Origin: Segatella paludivivens DSM 17968 = JCM 13650 | Lineage (GTDB): Bacteria > Bacteroidota > Bacteroidia > Bacteroidales > Bacteroidaceae | Length of the DNA stretch: 64,000 nt | Assembly (NCBI RefSeq): GCF_000373185.1 | Contig: NZ_KB890660.1 | Span: 106,849-170,848 of the forward strand | Direction: 5' to 3' | Part shown: positions 17,981-25,315 of the stretch, piece after piece | Layout: each line of letters opens with the position of its first letter | Numbering within the stretch: the stretch's first letter is position 1 | Made by a program: the position numbers and the translations under genes | The notes under the pieces: generated by a model | Told to the model about the DNA's origin: nothing | The model's input: the letters and a program-made list of their open reading frames with translations, nothing else | The model's database searches: none

Positions 17981-18526
17981 ATGAGTATTATAAAAGCATT
18001 CACTAGTTTTGCTATAGCCTTGACAACACTATGTTCTTGTTCAAACGAGGAAGAATATACTCCACAAACAGCATCTGCCATTTGCAACTCGTTAAACGTA
18101 TCTTTGGTAGATAAGAGTGGCGAACCGATGAATTATGTTGACTTGCTTGCAAACGGAAACGTTTCTGTTACAGAAAAAGAGTCAAAGCGTAAAGCCAAGA
18201 TTGAAATCGTTGAATATGAAGGCAAAAAAGTCTTAAGTTTCAGCGTAGATTTACCCGATGTAAAGTTTATGACGTTTAACGAGGACAGAACAGAGGGTAT
18301 TGGCAAAGTAGACTTATTGATGAACATTAAAGGAACAGAGTTACCTTTGACTGTAAACTTTAAGTATCATGCATCATCAGACAAATCCGTGATTGGAACA
18401 AACTCTATGCGTATTCAATCTATAGAGTATGCAGGTAAGACAATTACGCCAACAGAGAAATTGAGCATATATTCCATTAAAATCAGTTATGATGGCAATA
18501 ATACAATCATAGAATCTATGCTCTAA
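17981..18526 (+). CDS. Hypothetical lipoprotein, 181 aa
   Basis: The N-terminus MSIIKAFTSFAIALTTLCSC followed by SNEEE is a clear type II signal with the lipidated Cys near residue 18-20. The remainder is predicted mostly beta (VDLLANGNVSVTEK, GKKVLSFSVDLPDVKFM, LPLTVNFKYHASSDKSVIGT) and resembles the immunoglobulin-like surface lipoproteins common in Bacteroidales, but no named family is recognisable. A 54-codon ORF lies upstream, and a degraded AlbA_2-type remnant begins about 40 bp downstream, so the surroundings are decayed or recently rearranged. Function unknown. Confidence 0.6.
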   Translation: MSIIKAFTSFAIALTTLCSCSNEEEYTPQTASAICNSLNVSLVDKSGEPMNYVDLLANGNVSVTEKESKRKAKIEIVEYEGKKVLSFSVDLPDVKFMTFNEDRTEGIGKVDLLMNIKGTELPLTVNFKYHASSDKSVIGTNSMRIQSIEYAGKTITPTEKLSIYSIKISYDGNNTIIESML

Positions 18527-18568
18527 TAGCATTGTTCCAAGATAATTAAGGAAGTGTAGACGAATTAA

Positions 18569-18997
18569 TCATTTTTCTTAAAAGAGCTGGAGTTGACTGA
18601 AGGCCGTGGTAATGGTATTCCAACAATTCAGGATGAGTTGGCAAAGAATGATTCGCCACGAGCTACTATCGAAACCGACGCACAGCGTTCGTTCTTCTTA
18701 ATAGATATTCCTGTTCATGAAGGATATGGAAATATTGTTGAGTTACACGATGCTAGTGTCAATGTTAACCAAAAGGAGTATGACATCTTGCGCTTCTGTA
18801 AAGAACCACAATCAAGGAGAGATATTTTTTCTCATATTGGTGTTATTTATCACTCAAAGAACTACACGAGATTTATAGAACCGTTGATAGAAATGGGCTT
18901 CTTGGAGCTTACAATACCAGATAAACCCAAAAGTCCGGATCAGAAGTTTAAACTGACGGACAAAGGGAACAACTTTATATCTTCAAACAAAGAATAG
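18569..18997 (+). pseudogene. 3' remnant of an AlbA_2/ATP-binding (RecG-like C-terminal) protein
   Basis: The frame is closed by TAA at 18566-18568 and contains only the C-terminal part of a longer family: ELTEGRGNGIPTIQDELAKN then SPRATIETDAQRSFFLIDIP. This is the conserved end of the divergent ATP-binding domain found behind AlbA_2 (Schlafen-like) domains in putative DNA-binding regulators. A winged-helix-like segment (VNQKEYDILRFCKEPQSRRD) and the natural C-terminus follow. Full proteins of this type are about 450-550 residues, so two thirds are missing. The only possible in-frame start is a TTG at 18593, so I call it a truncated relic. Confidence 0.75.
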
Positions 18998-19188
18998 AAA
19001 TAAAGTAATATTCTCTAATTCGTGAAGATGTTGTTACCAAGGTACTGATGGGTAACCATAGCTATCAATGAGTGGTGGTGGTGACACTTCTGATTGCGCA
19101 GCTTCGTGGTTATTATTAACCTTCAAAATTGATTTTAATTGATTTTTGTGGGGAATATGTGGGGAAAGGTTTAAACTGAAAAATAGCT

Positions 19189-19218
19189 AATCGCTTGTGT
19201 TTGAGTAATTTAGCGATT
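19189..19218 (-). terminator. Possible terminator of the first tRNA-Leu copy
   Basis: aatcgct (19189-19195) pairs with agcgatt (19212-19218). On the minus strand the stem is followed by AGCTATTTTTC, a short T-run. It lies about 20 bp after the 3' end of the tRNA-like gene. Confidence 0.4.
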
Positions 19219-19236
19219 TGGTTTGCCATTAAATGG

Positions 19237-19318
19237 TACCCAGACCCGGGATCGACCCGGGATGGATTGCTTCACTGGTGTTTGAGACCAGCGCATCTAC
19301 CGATTCCGCCATCTGGGC
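19237..19318 (-). tRNA. tRNA-Leu(CAA), probably degenerate second copy
   Basis: Class II tRNA on the minus strand with 5' GCCCAGA pairing with 3' TCTGGGT, anticodon loop CTCAAAC (anticodon CAA) and a long variable arm. It differs at six positions from the copy at 20966-21047. The T-loop reads GTCGATC rather than the expected TTCRANY, so T54 is lost. The upstream -7 element is TTCTTTTG, where the other copy has TACCTTTG. CCA is encoded directly after the discriminator (19234-19236). These changes suggest a decaying or element-derived copy; it could still be functional. Confidence 0.8.
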
Positions 19319-19340
19319 GTGACGTCTTTTGTTTAAGATG

Positions 19341-19469
19341 TTGCAAAAGAATATGATAGGCTTCAATAACAAGATTGCTCCTTTCTATATGCCATGTATG
19401 GATGTTGAGGAAATCGATGGTAAGCATGTACTTGTGATATGGGTACCAAGTGGTAATAATATTACTTAA
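19341..19469 (+). pseudogene. Internal fragment of an AlbA_2-domain protein
   Basis: A 42-codon open stretch encodes FNNKIAPFYMPCMDVEEIDG followed by KHVLVIWVPSGNN and a stop. The [I/V]dGK-VLVIWVPSG pattern is the central strand of AlbA_2 (Schlafen-like) domains, which lies in the N-terminal half of proteins whose C-terminal end is seen at 18569-18997. Here the N-terminal piece lies downstream of the C-terminal piece, with a tRNA between them. They are therefore either two separate relics or a rearranged gene. No start codon or continuation is present. Confidence 0.6.
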
Positions 19470-19597
19470 ATCAAGTTTGATGCGGCTTATTTTCTTGTGT
19501 AATCCGCAAAATGTGCGGCTTACTTTGTAATTTTAGCCGCAAAAGTTTGCTTCTCTCTATTTTATTATTTAAATTTGCGATTATAATTAGATTAAAT

Positions 19598-20872
19598 ATG
19601 TTTATTTACGAAAGAGAAAACTGGACAGATTTTCGTTGGGATGCTAACCAACTGATAGATCTCATGGCGCAAGTGAACCGTGAAACTGGTTTTCTTGCTG
19701 GAAGATTGAGTGCTATTGGATTTGATGCACAACTATCAACAGCCGCCGAAACTATTGCTAATGACATCGTAGCTTCATCGGCAATTGAAGGTATTATCCT
19801 TGATTCGTCTGAAGTGCGCTCTTCTGTAGCTCGAAAGTTGGGTATCGAAGTCGCCAACGAAAAGTCTCCAACACATTATGTAGATGGCATCGTAGAAATG
19901 ATGCTTGATGCCACAGCTAATTATCTTGACCCGCTATCTGAAAAACGGATTTTCTCTTGGCATGGAGCGTTATTCCCCACAGGACGAAGTGGACTTTCTG
20001 AAATTCATGTTGGAGCTTATCGCACAGAGCCAATGCAAGTCGTGTCTGGCATGTTTGGCCGCGAGAAAGTGCATTATTGTGCCCCTGGAGCTGAAAAAGT
20101 GCCTGTAGAAATGAAGACTTTTATCGATTGGTTCAATGATAAAGATGTTAAGCCATCATATATCAAGTCTGCTATTGCACATTTCTGGTTTGTGAGTATT
20201 CACCCTTTTGATGATGGAAATGGTCGAATAGCGCGAGCTATCTCTGATATGATTCTTGCCCAGACCGAAAGTAATGGTCAGCGTTTCTATAGCGTTTCTT
20301 CTGAGATAAATAAGGAAAAATCGGCATACTATGATGTGCTTGAGCGCACCCAGCATGGTGAGGGCGATCTGACCGAATGGCTTGCATGGTATCTTAAATG
20401 CATCGACAATGCTGTAATGGATTCGTATACAATGTTAAGTGGTGTTCTTCGCAAGTCGATTTTCTGGCGTACACATTCACAGGTTCCTATTTCTGCACGT
20501 GAGAAAAATGTACTTAACACATATCTAGACGGATATGATGCCAAGCTTACGATTAAGAATTATGCTAAGTTATGCAAGATATCAACTGATACTGCCGCCC
20601 GTGATATTCACAATCTTGAGGGTAAAGGTATACTTCGCATGGCTCAAGGCAGAGTAAGGGATGCTTCATATTCTTTGGTTTATTCACATGATGTGTTGCA
20701 ATATGAGAAACTGACTACTGCCGAGCATGACAACAACCATTATATATCTGCTAAACTTGCAGATCACAGAATAATTGAGGAGCGAATTTCTGATATCGAT
20801 TGGCTAAGATTTTCTCAGCAAGAAGTCACCTTGCAGGATTTAGTTGACAAGTATTTTGCATTCCAAAAATGA
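19598..20872 (+). CDS. Fic/DOC family protein (DUF4172-type, class II)
   Basis: A 424-residue protein from the preferred ATG at 19598; a longer frame from 19511 adds an unlikely hydrophobic leader and covers the promoter-like TAAATTTGC. The N-terminal MFIYERENWTDFRWDANQL is the DUF4172 domain that precedes Fic in many proteins. The Fic core has HPFDDGNGRIAR with catalytic His202. An inhibitory motif SSAIEG (Ser60...Glu64) is present, as in self-inhibited class II Fic enzymes. A winged-helix-like C-terminus (ISTDTAARDIHNLEGKGILR) may bind DNA. Such enzymes AMPylate target proteins. The gene sits alone between two tRNA-Leu copies, in a setting that suggests horizontal acquisition. Confidence 0.93.
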   Translation: MFIYERENWTDFRWDANQLIDLMAQVNRETGFLAGRLSAIGFDAQLSTAAETIANDIVASSAIEGIILDSSEVRSSVARKLGIEVANEKSPTHYVDGIVEMMLDATANYLDPLSEKRIFSWHGALFPTGRSGLSEIHVGAYRTEPMQVVSGMFGREKVHYCAPGAEKVPVEMKTFIDWFNDKDVKPSYIKSAIAHFWFVSIHPFDDGNGRIARAISDMILAQTESNGQRFYSVSSEINKEKSAYYDVLERTQHGEGDLTEWLAWYLKCIDNAVMDSYTMLSGVLRKSIFWRTHSQVPISAREKNVLNTYLDGYDAKLTIKNYAKLCKISTDTAARDIHNLEGKGILRMAQGRVRDASYSLVYSHDVLQYEKLTTAEHDNNHYISAKLADHRIIEERISDIDWLRFSQQEVTLQDLVDKYFAFQK

Positions 20873-20929
20873 GATCAAAAAAACTATCTGTTTTTCAACT
20901 TAGTTAATAAGCGGTAGCTATATTAAAGA

Positions 20930-20964
20930 AAAAATCCTGTAAATCTTTGATTTACAGGATTTTT
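20930..20964. terminator. Bidirectional terminator between Fic gene and tRNA-Leu
   Basis: Perfect 15-bp stem at 20930-20944 / 20950-20964 with a 5-nt loop, A-rich on the left and T-rich on the right. It ends two bases from the tRNA 3' end and can terminate the tRNA transcript on the minus strand and the fic transcript on the plus strand. Confidence 0.85.
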
Positions 20965-20965
20965 G

Positions 20966-21047
20966 TACCCAGACCCGGGCTCGAACCGGGATGAATTGCT
21001 CCACTGGTGTTTGAGACCAGCGCGTCTACCAATTCCGCCATCTGGGC
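20966..21047 (-). tRNA. tRNA-Leu(CAA)
   Basis: Minus-strand class II tRNA of 82 nt. The acceptor is GCCCAGA/TCTGGGT, the anticodon loop CTCAAAC gives anticodon CAA, and the T-arm CCCGG-TTCGAGC-CCGGG is canonical. CCA is not encoded. The -7 element TACCTTTG lies about 25 bp upstream (near 21072-21079 on the complement). This is the intact copy of the pair. Confidence 0.95.
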
Positions 21048-21205
21048 GTGACGTCTTTTATTAAGACGGTGCAAAGGTACATAATAATTTTGAATGTGCA
21101 AAGTTTTTATAGGAAAAGTGTTGATTAAGGATAAGGTTTGATTAAAAAACAAAAAATACTTTGCAATTTCGTTTTTAATATTTAATTTCGTACCAAAATA
21201 AAAAG

Positions 21206-22306
21206 ATGACTATGAACAAAACACTTAATAATAATTATTGTGTGATATTAGCTGGCGGTAAAGGTCGAAGATTATGGCCTTGCAGCCGTGAAAGCTATCC
21301 AAAACAATTTATTGATTTCTTCGGTTCTGGGGAAACACAATTGCAGCAGACTTATGAACGCTTTGCCAAGATTATTCCCCAAGAAAATATTTTTATAAAT
21401 ACCAACGAGACATATATTGATATCGTCAAAGAACAGTTGCCTAATGTTTCTGAAAGCAGGATCATGGCTGAACCTATATATCGTAACACCGCTCCGGGGG
21501 TTGCATGGGCTGCACATAGAATATCGAAAATATGTCCAGATGCAAATCTGATAGTTTCTCCTTCTGATCAAACCGTAATCAATGAGGATGCATTTAAAGA
21601 TAATGTGATTGAAGGCTTTGAATTTGTTGAGAAAAATAACTGCTTGCTAACAATGGGTGTGAAGCCTACTCGCCCTGAACCTGGCTACGGATATGTGCAG
21701 ATTGGTGATAATACTGATTTTGAAGATATCTATAAGGTCCAGTCGTTTATAGAGAAACCTGAACGTGAATTTGCACGTGTATTTATGGAGAGCGGCGAAT
21801 GGTATTGGAACACGGGTATATTTCTCTCTAATGTGAGATATCTTGCCGATAGCCTTTATAAGTTGTTGCCTGTGGTATTGCGTAAGTTGGATCAGAATAA
21901 TGAAGACTGGAAAATAGAGGATGAAAATCTGTTTGTGAAGGAAAACTTTCCTTTATATCCTAATTTGTCAATTGACTTCGGAGTCTTGGAAAAGTCAGAC
22001 AATGTGTTTTTGAAAAAATGCGACTTTGGTTGGGCTGATCTAGGAACATGGCACGGGATATACGAGTCTATGCAAAAGAGTGAAAATGATAATGTTGTGA
22101 TAAACTCTGAAGTGATATTGGAAAACTCACATAGCAATGTAATTAAACTCCCCAAAGATAGGCTTGCCGTTATTAATGGTCTTGATGGTTACATCGTTGC
22201 AGAAAAAGATAATGTACTGTTGATTTGCAAGAAAGAGGATTCTTCTGCTTTGGTAAGGAAATATGTTACCGAGGTGCAAATGAAAAAGGGTGATAAATTT
22301 ATCTAA
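21206..22306 (+). CDS. manC: Mannose-1-phosphate guanylyltransferase
   Basis: A 366-residue cytoplasmic nucleotidyltransferase. The N-terminal VILAGGKGRRLWPCSRESYP is the GTP-binding signature of sugar-1-phosphate guanylyltransferases. AEPIYRNTAPGVAWAA, SPSDQTV and GYGYVQIG, FIEKPE and WNTGIFL follow in the family order. It makes GDP-mannose from mannose-1-phosphate and GTP, the precursor of GDP-fucose and of mannose in surface polysaccharides. It has the short single-domain form, without the isomerase fused in some ManC proteins. An alternative ATG lies six bases downstream. It is monocistronic, with a terminator just after it. Confidence 0.93.
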   Translation: MTMNKTLNNNYCVILAGGKGRRLWPCSRESYPKQFIDFFGSGETQLQQTYERFAKIIPQENIFINTNETYIDIVKEQLPNVSESRIMAEPIYRNTAPGVAWAAHRISKICPDANLIVSPSDQTVINEDAFKDNVIEGFEFVEKNNCLLTMGVKPTRPEPGYGYVQIGDNTDFEDIYKVQSFIEKPEREFARVFMESGEWYWNTGIFLSNVRYLADSLYKLLPVVLRKLDQNNEDWKIEDENLFVKENFPLYPNLSIDFGVLEKSDNVFLKKCDFGWADLGTWHGIYESMQKSENDNVVINSEVILENSHSNVIKLPKDRLAVINGLDGYIVAEKDNVLLICKKEDSSALVRKYVTEVQMKKGDKFI

Positions 22307-22323
22307 TGTGATAATATAAAAAT

Positions 22324-22376
22324 AAAGAAGGTAAGAATAAGCAGTGTATTACTTTATTCTTACCTTCTTTGTTTTT
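22324..22376. terminator. Strong terminator, probably bidirectional
   Basis: A perfect 17-bp stem (22324-22340 / 22354-22370) followed by gttttttg lies between the convergent manC and HIT genes. Confidence 0.9.
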
Positions 22377-22384
22377 TGGGGTGT

Positions 22385-22783
22385 TTACAATTTTTGAAAT
22401 TCTTTGTAAATCTTATTAGCGGCATCCTCAAACTCAGTTTCTGTTAGTTTTACGTGATGCTTAAAGTCGACATCAGCTTCGCTGTTCATTGGCAGCAAAT
22501 GGATGTGTGCATGATTCACTTCAAGACCAAGTACGACTTGAGCGACTTTCTTACAAGGAAACGCTGCTTTGATAGCCTTTGCTACTTTCTTCGCAAAGAC
22601 CTCAAATTCTGCCAATTCTGTATCTTCCATATCAAAGATATAGTCAACTTCCTTGCGTGGAACAACTAAAGTGTGTCCCTTTGTTACTGGGTCGATATCA
22701 AGAAAAGCGTAGAACTTATCACTTTCTGCGCATTTGTAGCTTGGAATTTCTCCTGCAGCAATCTTTGAAAATATAGTGCTCAT
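22385..22783 (-). CDS. HIT family nucleotide-binding protein
   Basis: A 132-residue protein from the preferred ATG at 22783 (MSTIFSKIAAGEIPSYKCAE); an upstream in-frame start adds 11 residues of no family resemblance. HAHIHLLPM is the histidine-triad active site. DPVTKGHTLVVPRKEVDYIF is typical of the Hint/HinT branch, which hydrolyses purine nucleoside phosphoramidates or AMP-conjugates. It lies 39 bp downstream of greA on the same strand and is probably co-transcribed with it, an arrangement I recall from other Bacteroidetes. Confidence 0.93.
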   Translation of the reverse strand: MSTIFSKIAAGEIPSYKCAESDKFYAFLDIDPVTKGHTLVVPRKEVDYIFDMEDTELAEFEVFAKKVAKAIKAAFPCKKVAQVVLGLEVNHAHIHLLPMNSEADVDFKHHVKLTETEFEDAANKIYKEFQKL

Positions 22784-22822
22784 CTTTTTTGAATTAAAAG
22801 TTAAGGAATAATGCAATGATTA

Positions 22823-23287
22823 TTATATGCTGATTTTGTCGATACGCAACTTTATTACGCCTCGTGGAATTTTTACCTCTACGATGTCGCCTACCTTATG
22901 ATTAAGTAATCCTTGTGCAATAGGTGTCTTGATACTTATTTTGCCCAGTTTGAGGTTGGCCTCGCTCTCGCTGACGATAGAGTAGGTCATCTTTGATTTT
23001 GTTGCCATGTTAGTCATTTCCACCTTCGACATAATCTGTACGGCGTCAGTGCTGAGGCGAGATGTATCAACGATCTTAGCCTCGGCTATGGCAATTTTAA
23101 TCTTGTTTATTTTATCTTCGAGATGAGCTTGTGCCTCTTTAGCGGCATCATACTCAGAATTTTCACTTAAATCACCTTTGTCGCGGGCTTCAGCAATTGC
23201 GGCTGATGCCTTAGGGCGCTCTACTGATTGGAGCCTTTTAAGATCTGCTACTAATGTATCGTAGCCTTCTTGTGACATGTAAGCCAT
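22823..23287 (-). CDS. greA: Transcription elongation factor GreA
   Basis: A 154-residue protein of the usual GreA length. The N-terminal coiled coil contains EARDKGDLSENSEYDAAKEA, whose acidic tip enters the RNA polymerase secondary channel to stimulate cleavage of backtracked transcripts. The C-terminal FKBP-like domain has SPIAQGLL-type sequence (TPIAQGLLNHKVGDIVEV). It is the first gene of a greA-HIT unit. Confidence 0.97.
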   Translation of the reverse strand: MAYMSQEGYDTLVADLKRLQSVERPKASAAIAEARDKGDLSENSEYDAAKEAQAHLEDKINKIKIAIAEAKIVDTSRLSTDAVQIMSKVEMTNMATKSKMTYSIVSESEANLKLGKISIKTPIAQGLLNHKVGDIVEVKIPRGVIKLRIDKISI

Positions 23288-23344
23288 AATGTTTTAATTT
23301 ATTATTATTAATATTACGAAGTTTTGGCGAGGACAATAAAATAA

Positions 23345-23376
23345 AGAATTCCGACATCATGTGGTGTCGGAATTCT
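23345..23376. repeat. 12-bp inverted repeat upstream of greA
   Basis: agaattccgaca (23345-23356) and tgtcggaattct (23365-23376) form a perfect stem with an 8-nt loop. It lies in the greA leader or promoter side, about 60 bp before the start codon, and no clear T-run follows on either strand. It could be an attenuator or an operator. Confidence 0.55.
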
Positions 23377-23511
23377 GTATCCTATAATATGCTCGCTATG
23401 CTTTTTTCTTTCTTTTTGCAAAGTTAGATATTATATTTGAATTAAACAAGTTTTTAAGAGATATTTATATTATAATGTAATGCAAAATGGGAACTGTTAT
23501 CGCACACAGGC

Positions 23512-23525
23512 TTGATTTATATCAT
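23512..23525. promoter_or_regulatory. FNR-box-like dyad (near-perfect)
   Basis: TTGAT-TTAT-ATCAT at 23512-23525 matches the FNR/Crp-family box TTGATnnnnATCAA in 9 of 10 positions. Its centre lies about 68 bp before the -7 element of the small transcript at 23.6 kb. A perfect version occupies almost the same place upstream of the RNA candidate at 45.3 kb. Confidence 0.5.
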
Positions 23526-23563
23526 GAAAACCTAAATAAAAATATAATTTCAGTCTTAATAGC

Positions 23564-23594
23564 TTGACGCTAAAGAATATTTGGAATATCTTTG
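23564..23594 (+). promoter_or_regulatory. Bacteroidetes-type promoter of a small RNA
   Basis: TTG (23564-23566), a 20-bp spacer and TATCTTTG (23587-23594) match the primary-sigma consensus. No coding sequence follows before the terminator. Confidence 0.7.
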
Positions 23595-23599
23595 CAACG

Positions 23600-23662
23600 T
23601 GTTTTTCATAGTATTAGATTTAAGGTTAACAAAGGTTGGGACTCAGCGGAGTCCCTTTTTTT
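23600..23662 (+). ncRNA. Putative ~60-nt small RNA
   Basis: Downstream of a good promoter there is about 60 nt without an ORF, ending in a perfect terminator: gggact (23638-23643), loop cagcgg, agtccc (23650-23655), then seven T (23656-23662). The start is inferred from the promoter, roughly 6 nt after the -7 element. It may instead be a terminated leader, but the next gene starts about 160 bp later and has its own promoter. Confidence 0.55.
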
Positions 23663-23767
23663 GTTTTATGGCTATTGATGGAACTGGTAGTTGTTGCTAT
23701 CGAAAAAGCCAATAGCCGCTATCGTAATAAACACGCATCATTATTTTCGTAGGTAACGATATGGTAT

Positions 23768-23820
23768 TACCTTTGCTTCGAATTTATAAATAAGTATTTC
23801 GATTAAATAAGTATTTCGAT
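23768..23820 (+). promoter_or_regulatory. Promoter and 17-bp tandem repeat before the exporter genes
   Basis: The -7 element TACCTTTG is at 23768-23775; the -33 is weak. Two tandem copies of a unit beginning aaataagtatttcgat follow (23788-23804 and 23805-23820) and end exactly at the ATG at 23821. The repeat lies in the presumed 5' UTR, where a repressor or RNA-level control could act. Confidence 0.5.
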
Positions 23821-23982
23821 ATGAATAATCAGGTTATAATGTGGAGTGTAGTCGTAGCTGTATTGTTATTGATGTTTTGTTTCAGGATAATCAACAAGTT
23901 TCATAATTCAATAAATCATCACAATATTATTGAGATTGGAGACGATTACTCAATATACGGCGCAGAAGATGACGTTCTCTAA
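23821..23982 (+). CDS. Small single-pass membrane protein, 53 aa
   Basis: ATG at 23821 to TAA at 23980-23982. The first 22 residues (MNNQVIMWSVVVAVLLLMFC and on) form one hydrophobic helix, followed by a His/Asn-rich and then acidic tail ending GAEDDVL. It overlaps the start of the exporter gene by 14 bp, which suggests translational coupling, and it lies directly behind the promoter and tandem repeats. No family recognised. It may be a leader peptide or an accessory subunit. Confidence 0.45.
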   Translation: MNNQVIMWSVVVAVLLLMFCFRIINKFHNSINHHNIIEIGDDYSIYGAEDDVL

Positions 23983-24754
23983 TAACACTCCTGTTGATGT
24001 ACGTGATGCTTATGTGTTCCTTGCTGAATATGCAGCATGGTTGTTAGGATGTGGCGCAACATGCATTAGGATAACCAAGAACGTTACACGAATTGCTGAG
24101 GCCTGGAATCTCAAAACAGAGATTACAATCATGCCTAGTTCTGTACATCTGAGTGTTTTCGATAATGATACAAAGCAGTCGTTTATTTATTTGAAGCGAA
24201 AGCCAAGAACTGGTATTAGTTTTTATAAAAATACACGACTTAGCGAACTTAGTTGGGCAATATCTGACGCAAAGGTGAGCTTTGAAGAAGCACGTGAACG
24301 CTTTAATAAAATTATAACAGCGCCGTATACAAATAAATGGCTTGTGCTAGTACTTACTTCGCTAGCGAATATGTCTTTTTGCCGTTTGTTTGGTGGTGAT
24401 CCAATGGCTATGCTTATAGTCTTTGTAGCAACATTCGCTGGATTCAGATTGAAGCAAATGATGCTAGAGGATGGATTTGATGACAGAGTGGTATTCTTCG
24501 TCTGTTCTTTTTTCTCAGCAGTTATAGGCTCAGCAGGATATGTATTCCATATTGGAACTACGCCAGAACTGGCCGTTGGAACAAGCGTTTTATATCTTGT
24601 ACCAGGTATCCCATATATCAATTCGTTGAGTGATATGCTTGATGGACATTATCTAGTGTCTTTTAGTCGATTTATGGGAGCTGCAATGCTGACCTTCTGC
24701 CTGTCATGTGGACTTGCTGCAGGAATGCTATTGATGAATTTGAAGATATTCTAG
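23969..24754 (+). CDS. Threonine/serine exporter, ThrE N-terminal half (DUF1212)
   Basis: About 261 residues from the preferred ATG at 23969; the longer frame starts with TTG. The cytosolic N-terminus has AEYAAWLLGCGATCIRITKN, then a conserved FIYLKRKPRTGISFYKNTRL region, followed by about five membrane helices (WLVLVLTSLANMSFCRLFGG, LAVGTSVLYLVPGIPYINSL). This is the N-terminal module of the ThrE family, which exports threonine and serine by proton antiport. In many Bacteroidetes, as here, the transporter is split into two genes, and the second half follows 61 bp later. A LysR gene then completes the unit. Confidence 0.88.
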   Translation: MTFSNNTPVDVRDAYVFLAEYAAWLLGCGATCIRITKNVTRIAEAWNLKTEITIMPSSVHLSVFDNDTKQSFIYLKRKPRTGISFYKNTRLSELSWAISDAKVSFEEARERFNKIITAPYTNKWLVLVLTSLANMSFCRLFGGDPMAMLIVFVATFAGFRLKQMMLEDGFDDRVVFFVCSFFSAVIGSAGYVFHIGTTPELAVGTSVLYLVPGIPYINSLSDMLDGHYLVSFSRFMGAAMLTFCLSCGLAAGMLLMNLKIF

Positions 24755-24815
24755 CAGACGGATTGATCGTTCTTTTATGGGAAAAAGTTTTAGCATACAA
24801 AATATATAGTTATAG

Positions 24816-25307
24816 ATGTTTTTCTTAGAAATTTTTCAGGATGCATTCTTTGCAGCTTTAGCAGGAATAGGATTCGCAAGTATAAGTAACCCACCAAAAC
24901 AGGCTTATAAATACTGCGCTCTTATCGCTGGAATGGGGCATGCAACGCGATTTATACTGATGAACAGTAGTCTTCATTGGGGGATTATAAATGCAAGTTT
25001 CATAGCAGCTCTTGTTATAGGTTGTTTGGCTGTATTGCTATCAAGTTATGCTAAATGTCCACCAGAGACTTTTTCTTTTCCGTCTCTTCTTCCTATGATC
25101 CCTGGAATATATGCTTATCACACTATAGAAGGATTAGTTTTCTGTTTGTCAGCTCAAAAAGAAGAATTATTCAATCATTATTTGTATCTTTGTGCATCGA
25201 ATGGATTTACTTGTTCATTTGATATCTTGGGTATGGTATTGGGAGTCACAGTTCCGATTTTCATATTTAAGAAGTTTTCATTCAGAGTTACACGATACTA
25301 TAATTGA
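24816..25307 (+). CDS. Threonine/serine exporter, ThrE C-terminal half (DUF3815)
   Basis: A 163-residue membrane protein with about five helices. It starts MFFLEIFQDAFFAALAGIGF, and SFPSLLPMIPGIYAYHTIEG is the conserved mid-protein signature of the ThrE_2 family. It is the partner subunit of the preceding gene. The 3' end overlaps the reading region of the LysR gene only if the TTG start at 25304 is used; with the ATG the genes are 8 bp apart. Co-transcription with its partner and the regulator is likely. Confidence 0.87.
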   Translation: MFFLEIFQDAFFAALAGIGFASISNPPKQAYKYCALIAGMGHATRFILMNSSLHWGIINASFIAALVIGCLAVLLSSYAKCPPETFSFPSLLPMIPGIYAYHTIEGLVFCLSAQKEELFNHYLYLCASNGFTCSFDILGMVLGVTVPIFIFKKFSFRVTRYYN

Positions 25308-25315
25308 ACGAATTT

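Noticed and set aside
19511..19597. N-terminal extension of the Fic protein
   Set aside because: Hydrophobic, unlike the family, and overlaps a promoter-like sequence; the ATG at 19598 starts the DUF4172 domain.
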